The notes under the pieces were generated by a model. It was not told where the DNA came from. It did not search any database and saw only the letters and a list, made by a program, of their open reading frames with translations. Shown here in pieces: positions 24,757 through 36,383 of a stretch of DNA of 64,000 nucleotides. The position numbers and the translations under genes were made by a program. This stretch comes from Pseudoblastomonas marina. Its GTDB lineage: Bacteria > Pseudomonadota > Alphaproteobacteria > Sphingomonadales > Sphingomonadaceae. Within the stretch, counting starts at the first letter, position 1. Each line of letters starts with the position of its first letter. The stretch spans positions 186,001-250,000 of the forward strand of contig NZ_BMID01000001.1 in NCBI RefSeq assembly GCF_014641655.1, given 5' to 3'.

Positions 24757-26415
24757 ATGGTCGATACGCTCAAGATCCGCCTCGTCCAGTCGACCCAGTG
24801 GGTCGGCGACATTCGTCGCAATGTCGAAGCGATGCGCGAGGCGCGGTCGCGGGCATCCGATTGCGACCTGGTACTCTATCCCGAGATGCAGCTGATCGGC
24901 TACCCGCCCGAGGATCTGGTATTGAAGCCGGCGCTGATCGAACGCGCGGCACGCGCGATGCAGGAGCTCGCTTCCGAAACCGCCGATGGCGGTCCGGCGA
25001 TGCTGGTCGGCAGCGTCTTCCTCGACGACGGGCTGCTCTATAACGGCGTCGCGCTGCTCTGCGACGGCAAGGTCGCGGCGGTCAGCTACAAGCACGAATT
25101 GCCCAATTACGGCACCTTCGACGAACGCCGCCACTTTGCAGCCGGGCCGCTGCCCGAACCGGTCGAGTTCAAGGGCGTGAAGCTCGGCCTGCCGATCTGC
25201 GAGGACATCTGGCACCCGAAGGTCTGCGCCCACCTGAAAGCGCGCGGCGCCGAGATTCTCCTATCGCCCAATGGCAGTCCCTATGAGATCGAGAAGGACA
25301 CGCTGCGGCTCGAGAATGTCTGCGTGCGCCGGGCGGAGGAAACCGGCCTCCCGCTCGCCTATGTCAATCGCGTCGGCGGACAGGACGAGCTGGTGTTCGA
25401 CGGGGCGAGCTTCGTCGTCAACGGCGACGGCGCGCTCGCGCTCCAGATGCGCGACTGGAGCGAGGAAGAGGTCACCACGATTTGGAGACGCGGTCAGGGC
25501 GGCTGGGCCTGCGAAGAGGGCGAGCGGCACGAACTCGCCGACCACCCCGAGGATGCGTGGTGCGCGATGATGATCGCCACCCGTGATTATATCGAGCGCA
25601 ACAACATGCCGGGCGTGATCATCGGCCTGTCGGGCGGGATCGACAGCGCGGTGGTCGCCGCGCTGGCGGTCGACGCGCTGGGGCCCGAGCGGGTGTGGTG
25701 CGTGATGCTGCCGTCGCGCTACACCGCCGATCTCAGCCTGACACTGGCCGAGGAATGCGCCGATGCGCTCGGCGTGCGGCACTCGGTGATCCCGATCCAG
25801 CCCGCGGTCGACGGTTTCGACGAAATGCTGTCGAGCGATTTCGCCGATACCGAGGTCGACCTGACCGAGGAAAACATCCAGTCGCGCATCCGCGGGGTGA
25901 CGCTGATGGCGCTGTCGAACAAGTTCGGCCAGATGGTCCTGACCACCGGCAACAAGAGCGAGATGAGTGTCGGCTACGCCACGATCTACGGCGACATGGC
26001 GGGCGGCTACAATCCGCTGAAGGATGCCTACAAGACCACCGTGTTCCGCGCCGCCGCCTGGCGCAACACGACGGTACCGCGCCTCGCCAAGGGGCCGCCG
26101 GGCGAAGTGATCCCGCAGGGGATCATCAACCGTCCGCCCAGCGCCGAACTGCGGCACGACCAGAAGGACGAGGATTCGCTCCCCCCCTACGACGTGCTCG
26201 ACGCAATCCTGCTCGGCCTCGTCGAACACGAACAGGGGGTCGACAAGCTGGTCGCGCAGGGTTTCGACCGCGAGACCGTGATCCATGTCGAGAACCTGCT
26301 CCACCGCGCCGAGTACAAGCGCCGCCAGAGTGCGCCGGGGGTGAAGCTCGGGACCAAGAATTTCGGCCGCGACCGGCGCTATCCGATCACCCACGGCTTC
26401 CGGACGGGCCGGTGA
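24757..26415 (+). CDS. nadE: Glutamine-dependent NAD+ synthase
   Basis: A 552-residue two-domain enzyme that makes NAD from deamido-NAD using glutamine. The N-terminal nitrilase-type glutaminase (residues 1-270) has the Glu-Lys-Cys triad: YPEMQLIGYPPEDL, YKHELPNYGTFDERRHF and LPICEDIWHP. The C-terminal synthetase (about 285-552) has the PP-loop GLSGGIDSAVVAAL and TTGNKSEMSVGYATIYGDMA. ATG 24757 (MVDTLKIRLVQ) matches the family start; 45 earlier codons look non-coding. Its stop overlaps the GTG of the next lipoprotein gene. Confidence 0.97.
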   Translation: MVDTLKIRLVQSTQWVGDIRRNVEAMREARSRASDCDLVLYPEMQLIGYPPEDLVLKPALIERAARAMQELASETADGGPAMLVGSVFLDDGLLYNGVALLCDGKVAAVSYKHELPNYGTFDERRHFAAGPLPEPVEFKGVKLGLPICEDIWHPKVCAHLKARGAEILLSPNGSPYEIEKDTLRLENVCVRRAEETGLPLAYVNRVGGQDELVFDGASFVVNGDGALALQMRDWSEEEVTTIWRRGQGGWACEEGERHELADHPEDAWCAMMIATRDYIERNNMPGVIIGLSGGIDSAVVAALAVDALGPERVWCVMLPSRYTADLSLTLAEECADALGVRHSVIPIQPAVDGFDEMLSSDFADTEVDLTEENIQSRIRGVTLMALSNKFGQMVLTTGNKSEMSVGYATIYGDMAGGYNPLKDAYKTTVFRAAAWRNTTVPRLAKGPPGEVIPQGIINRPPSAELRHDQKDEDSLPPYDVLDAILLGLVEHEQGVDKLVAQGFDRETVIHVENLLHRAEYKRRQSAPGVKLGTKNFGRDRRYPITHGFRTGR

Positions 26416-26897
26416 GGGGCTGGATGCTCCTGCCGCTGGCCGCGCTGGCGGCCTGTTCGCAGAGCAACGAGCCTGCGGCACCGGAGCCGGAACTTACGAC
26501 CGCTTCCGGCGAGGGCACCGAGCGCCCGCTCTTCCCCGCGCCCGCATCCATCATCGGCGAATATCGTGTCGCGGGAATCGATGGCGAAGCCTGGGACCAG
26601 CCCTACGGCGTCGCGCTGTCGATCACCGAGAGCGAGATCTCGTTCGAGCCCAGATGCGCGGGGTTCGTCTGGACCTACACCTATGCGCCGGACGGGACGC
26701 TGACCACCGAGCGCCACCCGGAATATGGCGGAGAAGTGTCACCCGACGGCTCGGTGGTGGCCTGTGCCGTGGGCCTGCGGCCGACCGAGATCGCGCTGGG
26801 CAAGGCGATCGATGCGGTCGAGCGCGCCGGTCGGACGCCTGCCAACGCAATCGAACTGTCGGGCGGCGGGCATACGGTCACTGTCTTCTCGCAATAA
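26412..26897 (+). CDS. Lipoprotein, possibly META/HslJ-like
   Basis: A 161-residue predicted lipoprotein beginning at GTG 26412, which overlaps the nadE stop (GTGA). This start gives VRGWMLLPLAALAACSQSNE with a lipobox LAAC and cysteine at residue 15; ATG 26424 is an alternative but would leave a signal with no positive charge. The mature domain (GEYRVAGIDGEAWDQPYGVA, then a CAGFVWTY segment and a late Cys) resembles small META/HslJ-type barrels, a weak assignment. It is probably co-transcribed with nadE, and gltX starts 27 bp later. Confidence 0.75.
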   Translation: MRGWMLLPLAALAACSQSNEPAAPEPELTTASGEGTERPLFPAPASIIGEYRVAGIDGEAWDQPYGVALSITESEISFEPRCAGFVWTYTYAPDGTLTTERHPEYGGEVSPDGSVVACAVGLRPTEIALGKAIDAVERAGRTPANAIELSGGGHTVTVFSQ

Positions 26898-26924
26898 TCG
26901 CGCCCCCGCGCTAATTGCGAGGGC

Positions 26925-28265
26925 ATGACCACGATCACGCGCTTCGCCCCGTCCCCCACCGGACTGCTCCATGTGGGCAATTTGCGCACCGCGCTGCACA
27001 ACTGGTTGCTGGCGAAGAAACAGGACGGGAAATTCCTGCTGCGGATCGACGACACCGATCGCGAGCGTTCCGAGGAAGCCTTCGTCGAGGCCGCGCGTGA
27101 AGACCTCGCCTGGCTTGGGATCGTGCCCGATAGCGAGGAGCGCCAGTCCGAGCGGTTCGCTCTTTACGAGGCAGCGTTCGACAAGCTGCGCGAGGCTGGC
27201 CGGGTCTATCCCTGTTATGAGACCGCACAGGAGCTCGAACTCAAGCGCAAGGTCCAGCTGGGTCGCGGCCTGCCCCCGATCTACGATCGCGGCGCGCTCG
27301 CGCTCTCGGAGGACGAGCGCGCGGCCAAGGAAGCGCAGGGCATCGACCCGCATTGGCGTTTCAAGCTCGATCACGATGAGCCGATCGGCTGGAATGACGG
27401 CATTCGCGGCCCGGTGAAGTTCGACCCGGCGCAATTGTCCGATCCCGTAATCCGCCGCGGCGATGGCTCGTGGCTCTACATGCTGCCTTCTGCGGTCGAC
27501 GATATCGAGATGGGCGTCACCGACGTGCTGCGCGGCGAGGACCATGTCTCGAATACGGCGGCGCAGGTGCAGATGTTCGCGGCGCTCGGGGCAAGCGCCC
27601 CGCGTTTCGCGCACGAAGCGCTGCTGGTGGGCAAGGAAGGCAAGCTGTCGAAACGGCTCGGATCGCTTTCGGCGCGCGCGCTGCGCGAACGAGGGCTCGA
27701 ACCCGAGGCGCTGCTGTCGCTGCTCGCGCGGCTCGGCACTTCGATGCCGGTCGAGGCGATCGTCCGCCGCGAGGTGCTGGTCGAAAGCTTCGATCTCTCC
27801 ACGTTTGGACGCGCGCCGGCGAAGTTCGACGAGGACGAGCTCGTTCGGCTCAATGCCCAGATCGTCCACCGTCTGCCCTTCGCGCAGGTGGCGGAGCGTG
27901 TGCCCGAAGGGATGGACCAGGCCGGCTGGGAGGCGATCCGGCCCAACCTGACGCGGGTCGACGAGGCCGGCGAGTGGTGGGCGGTGGTGACCGGTTCGGT
28001 CGTGCCGCCGACGATGGATCCCGAAGAGCGCGAATACCTGACGCAGGCAGTATCTGTCGCCGAGGGAATTTCGTGGGACGAGAATGCATGGCACGCGCTG
28101 ACCGCCGCTTTGAAGGAGCAGACCGGCCGCAAGGGGCGCGCGCTGTTCCTGCCCCTGCGGCAGTCGCTGACCGGGCGGGATGCCGGGCCGGACATGGGTG
28201 CGCTGCTGCCGCTGATCGGGCGCGACACCGCGCTCGAGCGCCTGCGGGCTGCGGCGGGGGGCTAG
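26925..28265 (+). CDS. gltX: Glutamate--tRNA ligase
   Basis: A 446-residue class I aminoacyl-tRNA synthetase. The start TRFAPSPTGLLHVGNLRTAL holds the HIGH-type signature (HVGN), and GKLSKRLGSL holds the KMSKS-type loop. An anticodon-binding helical domain fills residues 310-446. Alphaproteobacteria commonly carry two gltX genes, one of which may charge tRNA-Gln for amidation; which one this is cannot be decided here. Its TAG stop and that of glnD on the other strand share the tetramer CTAG, so the genes overlap tail to tail. Confidence 0.97.
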   Translation: MTTITRFAPSPTGLLHVGNLRTALHNWLLAKKQDGKFLLRIDDTDRERSEEAFVEAAREDLAWLGIVPDSEERQSERFALYEAAFDKLREAGRVYPCYETAQELELKRKVQLGRGLPPIYDRGALALSEDERAAKEAQGIDPHWRFKLDHDEPIGWNDGIRGPVKFDPAQLSDPVIRRGDGSWLYMLPSAVDDIEMGVTDVLRGEDHVSNTAAQVQMFAALGASAPRFAHEALLVGKEGKLSKRLGSLSARALRERGLEPEALLSLLARLGTSMPVEAIVRREVLVESFDLSTFGRAPAKFDEDELVRLNAQIVHRLPFAQVAERVPEGMDQAGWEAIRPNLTRVDEAGEWWAVVTGSVVPPTMDPEEREYLTQAVSVAEGISWDENAWHALTAALKEQTGRKGRALFLPLRQSLTGRDAGPDMGALLPLIGRDTALERLRAAAGG

Positions 28266-30999
28266 GCCGCTTCGAGTTCCTTCGGCTTGCTGGCAGTCAG
28301 CAGAGCCTTCTGGATGTCCTTGAGGCGGGCCTTGTCCTTGACCTTCGCACCGTCGGGATCGGTGACGTAGAATACGTCGGCGGCGCGCTCGCCATAGGTC
28401 GCGACATGGGCGGAATGGACCACCAGCTTCGCCCGAAAGAGGGCGCGGCCGAGGCGATAGAGCAGCGCGGGCCGGTCGCGCGCGACCACTTCGACAACGG
28501 TGAAGCGCTTCGAGGCGGAGTTGTCGAACAATACGCGCGGCCGCACGTCGAAGGCTTCGGCGCGCCATTGGGTCTGCGGCTTGCGCGCCAGTTGCGGTTC
28601 GAGCGGGTCGCCCTCGGGCGATAGTGCATCCTCGATATTCTCGCGCAGCCGCTCGAGCTGTTCGGGCTCGTCCATCGGCTGCTCGTTGGGATCCTGGATC
28701 AGGAAATTGTCGAGCGCGACGCCCTTGTCGGTGGTGTGGATGCGCGCATCGATGATGTTGCCGCCCGATACGTTGATGCCGCCGGCGATGCGGTAGAACA
28801 GCCCGGGATTGTCGGGTGCGATGACGGTGGCGAGCGTCGCCCCGCGCTCGGGATCGGGCCGGCACGAGATCGCGATCGCGCCGAGATCGGAGGCCGCCAG
28901 CGCGCGGAGGTTGTCGGCGATGACGTCGGCCGGTTCGGCGATCCAGTAGCTGTCGGGCAGCGTCTCGCCCGGATATTCGACCAGCGGGTGCTGCGGGCCG
29001 AGCAGTTCGCCGACCCGGCTCTTCTGGCGGGCGACCGATTGGCGCCGCCCTTGCCGCTGATGGCCGAGCCGCATGCGCTGTTCGGACAGGTCGTAGAGCG
29101 ATCCGATCAGCTGGCGCTTCCAGTCGTTCCAGGTGCCCGGCCCGACCGCGCGGATATCGACCATGGTCAGGATCGTGAGCAGCCTCAGCCGTTCGAGCGA
29201 CAGCACCTCGCCGACGAATTGTTCGACCGTGCGCGGGTCGGCGAGGTCGCGCTTGAAGGCGGTACGGCTCATCAGCAGGTGCTCGCGCACCAGCCAGGCG
29301 ACGAGTTCGGTCTCCTCCTCGTCGAGCCCGAAGCGCGGGCAGAGCTCTTCGGCGATCTCGGCTCCGAGCTCGGAATGATCGCCTCCCCGCCCCTTGGCGA
29401 TATCGTGCAGCAGCACTGCGACATAGAGCGCGCGACGATGCTTGAGCTCGTGGATCAGGTCCGAGGCGCGCGGATGGTCGCGCCGCAGCTCGCCGCGCTC
29501 GATCTTCGCGAGCAGGCCGATCGCGCGGATGGTGTGCTCATCGACCGTGTAATGGTGGTACATGTCGAACTGCATCTGCGCGTTGACCTTGCCGAAATCG
29601 GGCACGAAGCGACCGAAGACGCCGGCCTCGTTCATCCACCGCAGGGCGGTTTCGGGCCCTTCGCGATGGGTCAGGATATCGAGGAAGGTCGCGTTCGCTT
29701 TCGGATCGTCACGCAGGTCGCGCGCCAGTGCGGCATCGCGGGCGGCGCGGCGCATCGCGGCGGGGTGGACCTCGAGGTTCTGGTCGAGCGCGAGCTGGAA
29801 GATCTCGAGCAGGCGGTGCGGGTCCTGCCTGAACCAGTCGTCGGTCGGGGCGTCGATCTTGCCGCCGTAGATCACGAAACCGTGGAGGATGCGCTTGCGC
29901 GCGCGGAAATTGGCCAGCAGCCCGCGTCGCGGCGGTTCGTTGAACTGCTCGTCGAGCTGCGCGAGGAAGGTCCCGGTGAGCGCGCCGACCCGCTTCGCCT
30001 GCAGGAAGTAGTATTGCATGAAGCGCTCGACCGCGCTCTTGCCGGGGCGATCGGCGAAATGCATCCGCGCGGCGACTTCGCGCTGGACGTCGAAGGTCAG
30101 CCGGTCCTCATTGCGCCTGGTGATCGTGTGGAGATGGCTGCGCACCGCCCAGAAGAAGTTTTCGGCGCGGCGGAACTGGCGGTATTCGGAGGGCCGGAAG
30201 AGGCCCGATTCGACCAGGTCTGCACCATGCCGCACGCGGTGGATGTACTTGCCGATCCAGTACAGCGTCTGGAGGTCGCGCAGGCCCCCCTTGCCCTCCT
30301 TGACGTTGGGTTCGACGACATAGCGACTGTCGCCCATCCGCTCGTGCCGCGCATTGCGTTCGGCGAGCTTCTCGGCGACGTAATCCTTCTCGGTCCCGTG
30401 GACGACCTCGGCCCAGAAGCGCCGCCGCGTCTCTTCGTATAATGCGCGTTCGCCCCAGACGAAGCGCGCCTCGAGCAGCGCGGTGCGGATGGTGAGGTCT
30501 TCGGCCGCGAGCGCCACCGTCTCGCCCGGCGTGCGGATCGACTGGCCAACGGTCAGCCCGAGGTCCCACAGGAAATAGAGGATCGCCTCGATCGCCTTCG
30601 CGCACCATTCGCACTCGGCGGTCGGTACGATGAATGCGATGTCGACATCCGAATGCGGTGCCATCTCGGCGCGCCCGTAGCCGCCCACGGCCATGATCGT
30701 GAAGCGATCGTCGGCTTCGCGCTCACCGGGATAGAGATCGTGCGCGACGTGATCGTGCACGATCCGCAACAGCTGGTCGATCAGGTATGCATTGTCGTTG
30801 GCGATCGCGTGCCCGGCGCCCGGATTGGCCTCGAGCCGCTGGGCGAGCTCGGCCTGCCCGGCGGCGAGCGCGTCCTTGAGCGAGGACACGATGGCGGGCC
30901 GCGCGTCCTGCGCGCCGTCGCGCGCGACCAGCTCGCCGATGCGGGCGGTCAACGCACGACGATCGACGATCGCCCGGGGGGATTCCGGGCGCGGATCGC

Positions 31000-31003
<4 letters not shown>
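28262..31003 (-). CDS. glnD: [Protein-PII] uridylyltransferase / uridylyl-removing enzyme
   Basis: A 913-residue bifunctional glutamine sensor that uridylylates and deuridylylates PII proteins. Domains in order: nucleotidyltransferase (about 75-200, VGGYGRAEMAPHSDVDIAF with the GG...DxD pattern), a helical linker, an HD domain (near 500-580, LLHDIAKGRGGDHSELGAEI) and two ACT domains near 720-800 and 835-910. Length is normal. It begins at ATG 31003 within the stop of the acyl-CoA ligase gene, so the two are translationally coupled. Confidence 0.97.
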
Positions 31004-32694
<1,691 letters not shown>

Positions 32695-32841
32695 TCCTGT
32701 CGCTCTCCTGTTCGATCCCGCCCGGTCCGTGTCTGTCGCGCCTTTCGCTTACCTTCCCGATATGCCATGGGCCGTGGCGAGAAGGGGCGGGGCGCCGCCG
32801 GACTTTAAAGCATGATTCCCCTTGGGGTTTAGGGAGTTCGA

Positions 32842-33795
32842 ATGGACCTGTCACCCGTCCTTGCACCGTCGTTTTTCGCCGCGGCTGGCGAGCCGATCCA
32901 GTGGGTCGATCTCGGCCTGCGCGAAGGGATCGACGTCTTCGGCCTGTTCATGCTGCGCTATTATTCGCTCGCCTACCTGCTCGGCATCTTCTTCGCCTAT
33001 TGGCACACGCTCAAGGCGATCAAGCAGCCCGGCGCGCCGATGGCGCAGCGGCACGTCGACGACCTGCTGTTCTATGGCATGCTCGGCGTGATCCTCGGCG
33101 GACGACTGGGCTATGCGATCTTCTACCAGCCCGAACTGTTCACCACCTTCACACCCGATACCTTCGTCAGCTGGAACCTTCTGCGCCTTTGGGACGGCGG
33201 GATGAGCTTCCATGGCGGGCTGGTCGGCGTGTTGCTGGCGATCGTGTTCGTCGCCCGGCGTGGCGGACTCTCCTTTCTGCGGGTGTGCGACTACATCGCG
33301 GTCGGCGTACCGATGGGCATGCTGCTCGGCCGTCTCGCCAATTTCGTGAACGGCGAATTGTGGGGCCGCGTGGCCGATCCCTCGCTGGCTTGGGCGATGG
33401 TGTTCCCAGGTGCCGGCAACGAGGCGCGCCACCCGAGCCAGCTCTACCAGGCGGCGAGCGAGGGTCTGATCCTGCTGCTCGTGATGCTAGGCCTCTTCTG
33501 GCTGACGAAGGCGCGCTGGCGCCCGGGGCTGCTGGTCGGCGTGTTCGCCGCGGGTATCGCGACCTCGCGATTCGTGATGGAATTCTTCCGCCAGCCCGAC
33601 GCGCAGCTGACCGAGTTCGCCGAAAGCACCGGGCTGTCGATGGGCCAGTGGCTGACGATCCCGCTGTTCTTCGTCGGCGTGTTCTTCGTGATCCGCGCGC
33701 TGCGCAAGCCGCCGATCGACGGGTTGCAGGCGAAGCTGCCCAAGGGCGCGGACAAGGCCGATAGCGGCGCGAAGAAACCCGCCGCCGGGGCGTGA
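32842..33795 (+). CDS. lgt: Prolipoprotein diacylglyceryl transferase
   Basis: A 317-residue inner-membrane enzyme that transfers diacylglycerol to the lipobox cysteine, the first step for all lipoproteins in this window. Seven hydrophobic segments are visible, with the family signatures WDGGMSFHGGLVGVLLAI and GRLANFVNGELWGR, followed by the HPSQLYQAASEG motif. ATG 32842 follows AGGGAG. The C-terminal tail is basic and low-complexity. The next gene starts within its stop (GTGA). Confidence 0.97.
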   Translation: MDLSPVLAPSFFAAAGEPIQWVDLGLREGIDVFGLFMLRYYSLAYLLGIFFAYWHTLKAIKQPGAPMAQRHVDDLLFYGMLGVILGGRLGYAIFYQPELFTTFTPDTFVSWNLLRLWDGGMSFHGGLVGVLLAIVFVARRGGLSFLRVCDYIAVGVPMGMLLGRLANFVNGELWGRVADPSLAWAMVFPGAGNEARHPSQLYQAASEGLILLLVMLGLFWLTKARWRPGLLVGVFAAGIATSRFVMEFFRQPDAQLTEFAESTGLSMGQWLTIPLFFVGVFFVIRALRKPPIDGLQAKLPKGADKADSGAKKPAAGA

Positions 33796-34835
33796 CCGAT
33801 TACGCCGCCAGCCTGAGGCGGCTGATCCGCGCCACCGGGCCGGTCCCGGTCGCGCGCTACATGGCGGAAAGCAACGCGCATTATTACGCCACCCGCGATC
33901 CGCTGGGGCGCAACCCATCGGGGCATGGCGGCGACTTCACCACCGCGCCCGAAATCAGTCAGATGTTCGGCGAAATGCTGGGGCTTTGGCTCGCCGATCG
34001 CTGGAAGAAGGCCGGCGCTCCGACCGATGCGGTCTATGTCGAGCTGGGGCCGGGGCGCGGGACGCTTGCCGCCGATGCACTGCGCGCGATGTCGGCGGCG
34101 GGGCTGGAGCCGGAGGTTCATTTCGTCGAGGGGTCGCCGGTGCTGCGCAAAGCACAAGGGTCGGCGGTGCCCGACGCGACCTTCCACGAAGACCTCACCG
34201 GCCTGCCCGAAGATCGCCCGCTGATTGTCGTCGCCAACGAGTATTTCGATGCGCTGCCGGTGCGGCAGCTGGTCGCCACCGACGATGGATGGCGCGAGCG
34301 GATGGTCGGGCTCGAGGGCGAGCGGCTGGTCCCGGTCGCCGGATCGCAGCCGATGGATTCGGCGCTGCCGCAGGAGCGCCGTGACGCCCCGGTGGGAACG
34401 GTGATCGAAACCGCGCCCGCACAGGTCGCGCAGATGCGCGAACTGGCGACGCGTCTGGCGCGGCAGGGCGGCGCGGCGCTGGTGGTGGATTACGGCTATG
34501 CGCGACCACACACCGGCTCGACCCTCCAGGCGGTGCGCGTGCATGAAAAGGTCGATCCCTTCGCCCATCCCGGCGAGGCGGATTTGACCGCGCATGTCGA
34601 TTTCCTCGCGCTGGCCGACACCGCGATCGAAGCTCGCGCGCAGGTGCTGGGAATCGCGACCCAGGGCGATTTGCTGCGCGCGATCGGCATCGAACGCCGC
34701 GCCGAAGCGCTCGCGCAGGCTGCACCCGATCGCGCCGATGAAATCGCCGCCGGGCTCGAGCGACTGGTCGCGGAGGATCAGATGGGGCGGCTGTTCAAGG
34801 CGCTCCTGATCGCGGGCAAGGGTTGGGGCGACTAG
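33792..34835 (+). CDS. SAM-dependent methyltransferase, MidA/NDUFAF7 family
   Basis: A 347-residue class I methyltransferase starting at GTG 33792, coupled to lgt. The motif I region is YVELGPGRGTLAADALRAM, and HFVEGSPVLRKAQ follows as the acidic loop. HGGDFTTAPEISQMFGEMLG near residue 40 is a hallmark of the family. Mitochondrial members dimethylate an arginine of complex I subunit NDUFS2 and are needed for complex I assembly; the bacterial target is unproven. The stop codon lies in the first copy of a 16-bp tandem duplication. Confidence 0.9.
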   Translation: MTDYAASLRRLIRATGPVPVARYMAESNAHYYATRDPLGRNPSGHGGDFTTAPEISQMFGEMLGLWLADRWKKAGAPTDAVYVELGPGRGTLAADALRAMSAAGLEPEVHFVEGSPVLRKAQGSAVPDATFHEDLTGLPEDRPLIVVANEYFDALPVRQLVATDDGWRERMVGLEGERLVPVAGSQPMDSALPQERRDAPVGTVIETAPAQVAQMRELATRLARQGGAALVVDYGYARPHTGSTLQAVRVHEKVDPFAHPGEADLTAHVDFLALADTAIEARAQVLGIATQGDLLRAIGIERRAEALAQAAPDRADEIAAGLERLVAEDQMGRLFKALLIAGKGWGD

Positions 34836-34851
34836 GGGTTGGGGCGACTAG
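34820..34851. repeat. 16-bp perfect tandem duplication spanning two convergent gene ends
   Basis: GGGTTGGGGCGACTAG occurs at 34820-34835 and again at 34836-34851 with no change. The first copy contains the methyltransferase stop (TAG) and the second contains the stop of the minus-strand transporter gene (CTA read in reverse). Confidence 0.97.
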
Positions 34852-36383
34852 AGCCCGATCCGCTCGGTCAGCATTCGCGCGGCTTCGGCCGGGGTGCGCT
34901 TGTTCTCTTCGCGATCGACCGCGTAATTGGCCTCGCGCATCGCCTCGACCGGGATTGCACCGACCAGCGGCCGGAGCGCCGCGATCAACCGCTCGTCCTG
35001 CGCCGCCTCGGGCGACAGCAGTATGATAGCGTCATAGCTCGGGAAGGCACCGCGCGGATCATCGAGCACCTGCAGGTCGTCCGCCGCGATCCGCCCGTCT
35101 GAGGTATAGGCGCTGATCACGTCGGCCTCGCCCGATTGCAGCGCATTGTACATGAAGGTCGGCGAGAAATTGCGCGTCTCGCCGAAGCGCAGGCCATAGG
35201 CGTCACGCACTGCGATCCATTCGGGGCGCTCGAAGAATTCGGGGTCGCCGCCGATCGTCAGCCGCGGCGCGACCCGCGCGAGATCGGCGATGCTTGCAAG
35301 ACCCAGCTCTTGGGCGCGATCGGCGCGCATCGCGAGCCCGTAATTGTTCTCGAAGCCGAGCCGGCCGAGGATCAGCGTGCCGGTCTGCTCGCGTTCCCAT
35401 TCGACGAGGCGACGATAGATTTCCGCGCGCCCGGGATTGTCCTCGCGCTTCAATTGGTTGGTCCACAGCGTCCCGGTATAGTCGATCGAGATGTCGATCG
35501 CGCCGGTGGTCACCGCGCTGTGCACCACCGCCGACCCCAGGCCCTCGCGATATTCGACCGCGTAGCCGGCTGCCTCAAGCCGCTCGCCGATCAGGCGGCC
35601 GAGGATGTATTGTTCGGAAAAGCTCTTCGCCCCGATCACGACCGTCTCGTCATCATCCGGTGCGTATAGCGCGAGGGCGGACGCCGCGATCCCGGCCAGG
35701 GCTACCGCGAGGCCGCCCCACAGCAGTGCGGGCCTGCGGCTGGCAAAGCCACGTTCGACCGCGCCGAGCAGCGTATCCGCGACCAGCGCAAGCCCGGCCG
35801 AGGCGATGCAACCGGCCAACACCAGTGACCAGTTCTGCGTCTGCAACCCGGCGAAGATCGGATCGCCGAGGCTCGGCTGGCCGATCGTCGTCGAAAGCGT
35901 GGCCGCGCCGATCGTCCACACCGCGGCGGTGCGGATCCCGGCCATGATATAGGGCGCCGCGAGCGGGGCTTCGACCAGCCGCAGTTTCTGGCCCGGGGTC
36001 ATCCCGACGCCGTCGGCGGCTTCGAGCACGCCCGGCGCCATCTGCTCGCGCGCGGTCACGGCGTTGCGCAGGATCGGCAGCAACGCGTAGAGCGCCAGCG
36101 CCAGCAGCGCGGGCAGGAAGCCGAGCGTCGGCAACCCTTCGCCGAACACCGCGCGCAAGCTCAACAGGATCGGAAAGAACAGCGCGAGCAAGGCGAGCGC
36201 GGGGATCGTCTGCACGAGACTGGCGAAGCCCAATGCGATCCGCGAGACGGTTGCCGAACGGCTTGCCCAGACCGCGAGAGGCAGCGCCACCGCGATGCCC
36301 AGCGCCAGCGCGGCGGCGGCGAGCAGGACGTGCGCGGCGAGCTTGTCTCCGAGACCGAGCAGGGCGTCCCACACCGCGCTCAA
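34848..36383 (-). CDS. Glycine betaine/choline-type ABC transporter, fused permease and substrate-binding protein
   Basis: A 511-residue fusion. Residues 1-215 are an ABC permease with about five to six membrane segments and the cytoplasmic EAA-like loop (MTPGQKLRLVEAPLAAPYIM). A further hydrophobic segment at about 220-240 leads into an OpuAC-type binding domain (VIGAKSFSEQYILGRLIGER, then VEYREGLGSAVVHSAVTTGA) that would be held at the outer face of the membrane. Substrates in the family are glycine betaine, choline, carnitine or related osmolytes. The start is TTG 36383, overlapping the ATPase stop (TTGA); GTG 36374 is possible. Confidence 0.92.
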   Translation of the reverse strand: MSAVWDALLGLGDKLAAHVLLAAAALALGIAVALPLAVWASRSATVSRIALGFASLVQTIPALALLALFFPILLSLRAVFGEGLPTLGFLPALLALALYALLPILRNAVTAREQMAPGVLEAADGVGMTPGQKLRLVEAPLAAPYIMAGIRTAAVWTIGAATLSTTIGQPSLGDPIFAGLQTQNWSLVLAGCIASAGLALVADTLLGAVERGFASRRPALLWGGLAVALAGIAASALALYAPDDDETVVIGAKSFSEQYILGRLIGERLEAAGYAVEYREGLGSAVVHSAVTTGAIDISIDYTGTLWTNQLKREDNPGRAEIYRRLVEWEREQTGTLILGRLGFENNYGLAMRADRAQELGLASIADLARVAPRLTIGGDPEFFERPEWIAVRDAYGLRFGETRNFSPTFMYNALQSGEADVISAYTSDGRIAADDLQVLDDPRGAFPSYDAIILLSPEAAQDERLIAALRPLVGAIPVEAMREANYAVDREENKRTPAEAARMLTERIGL

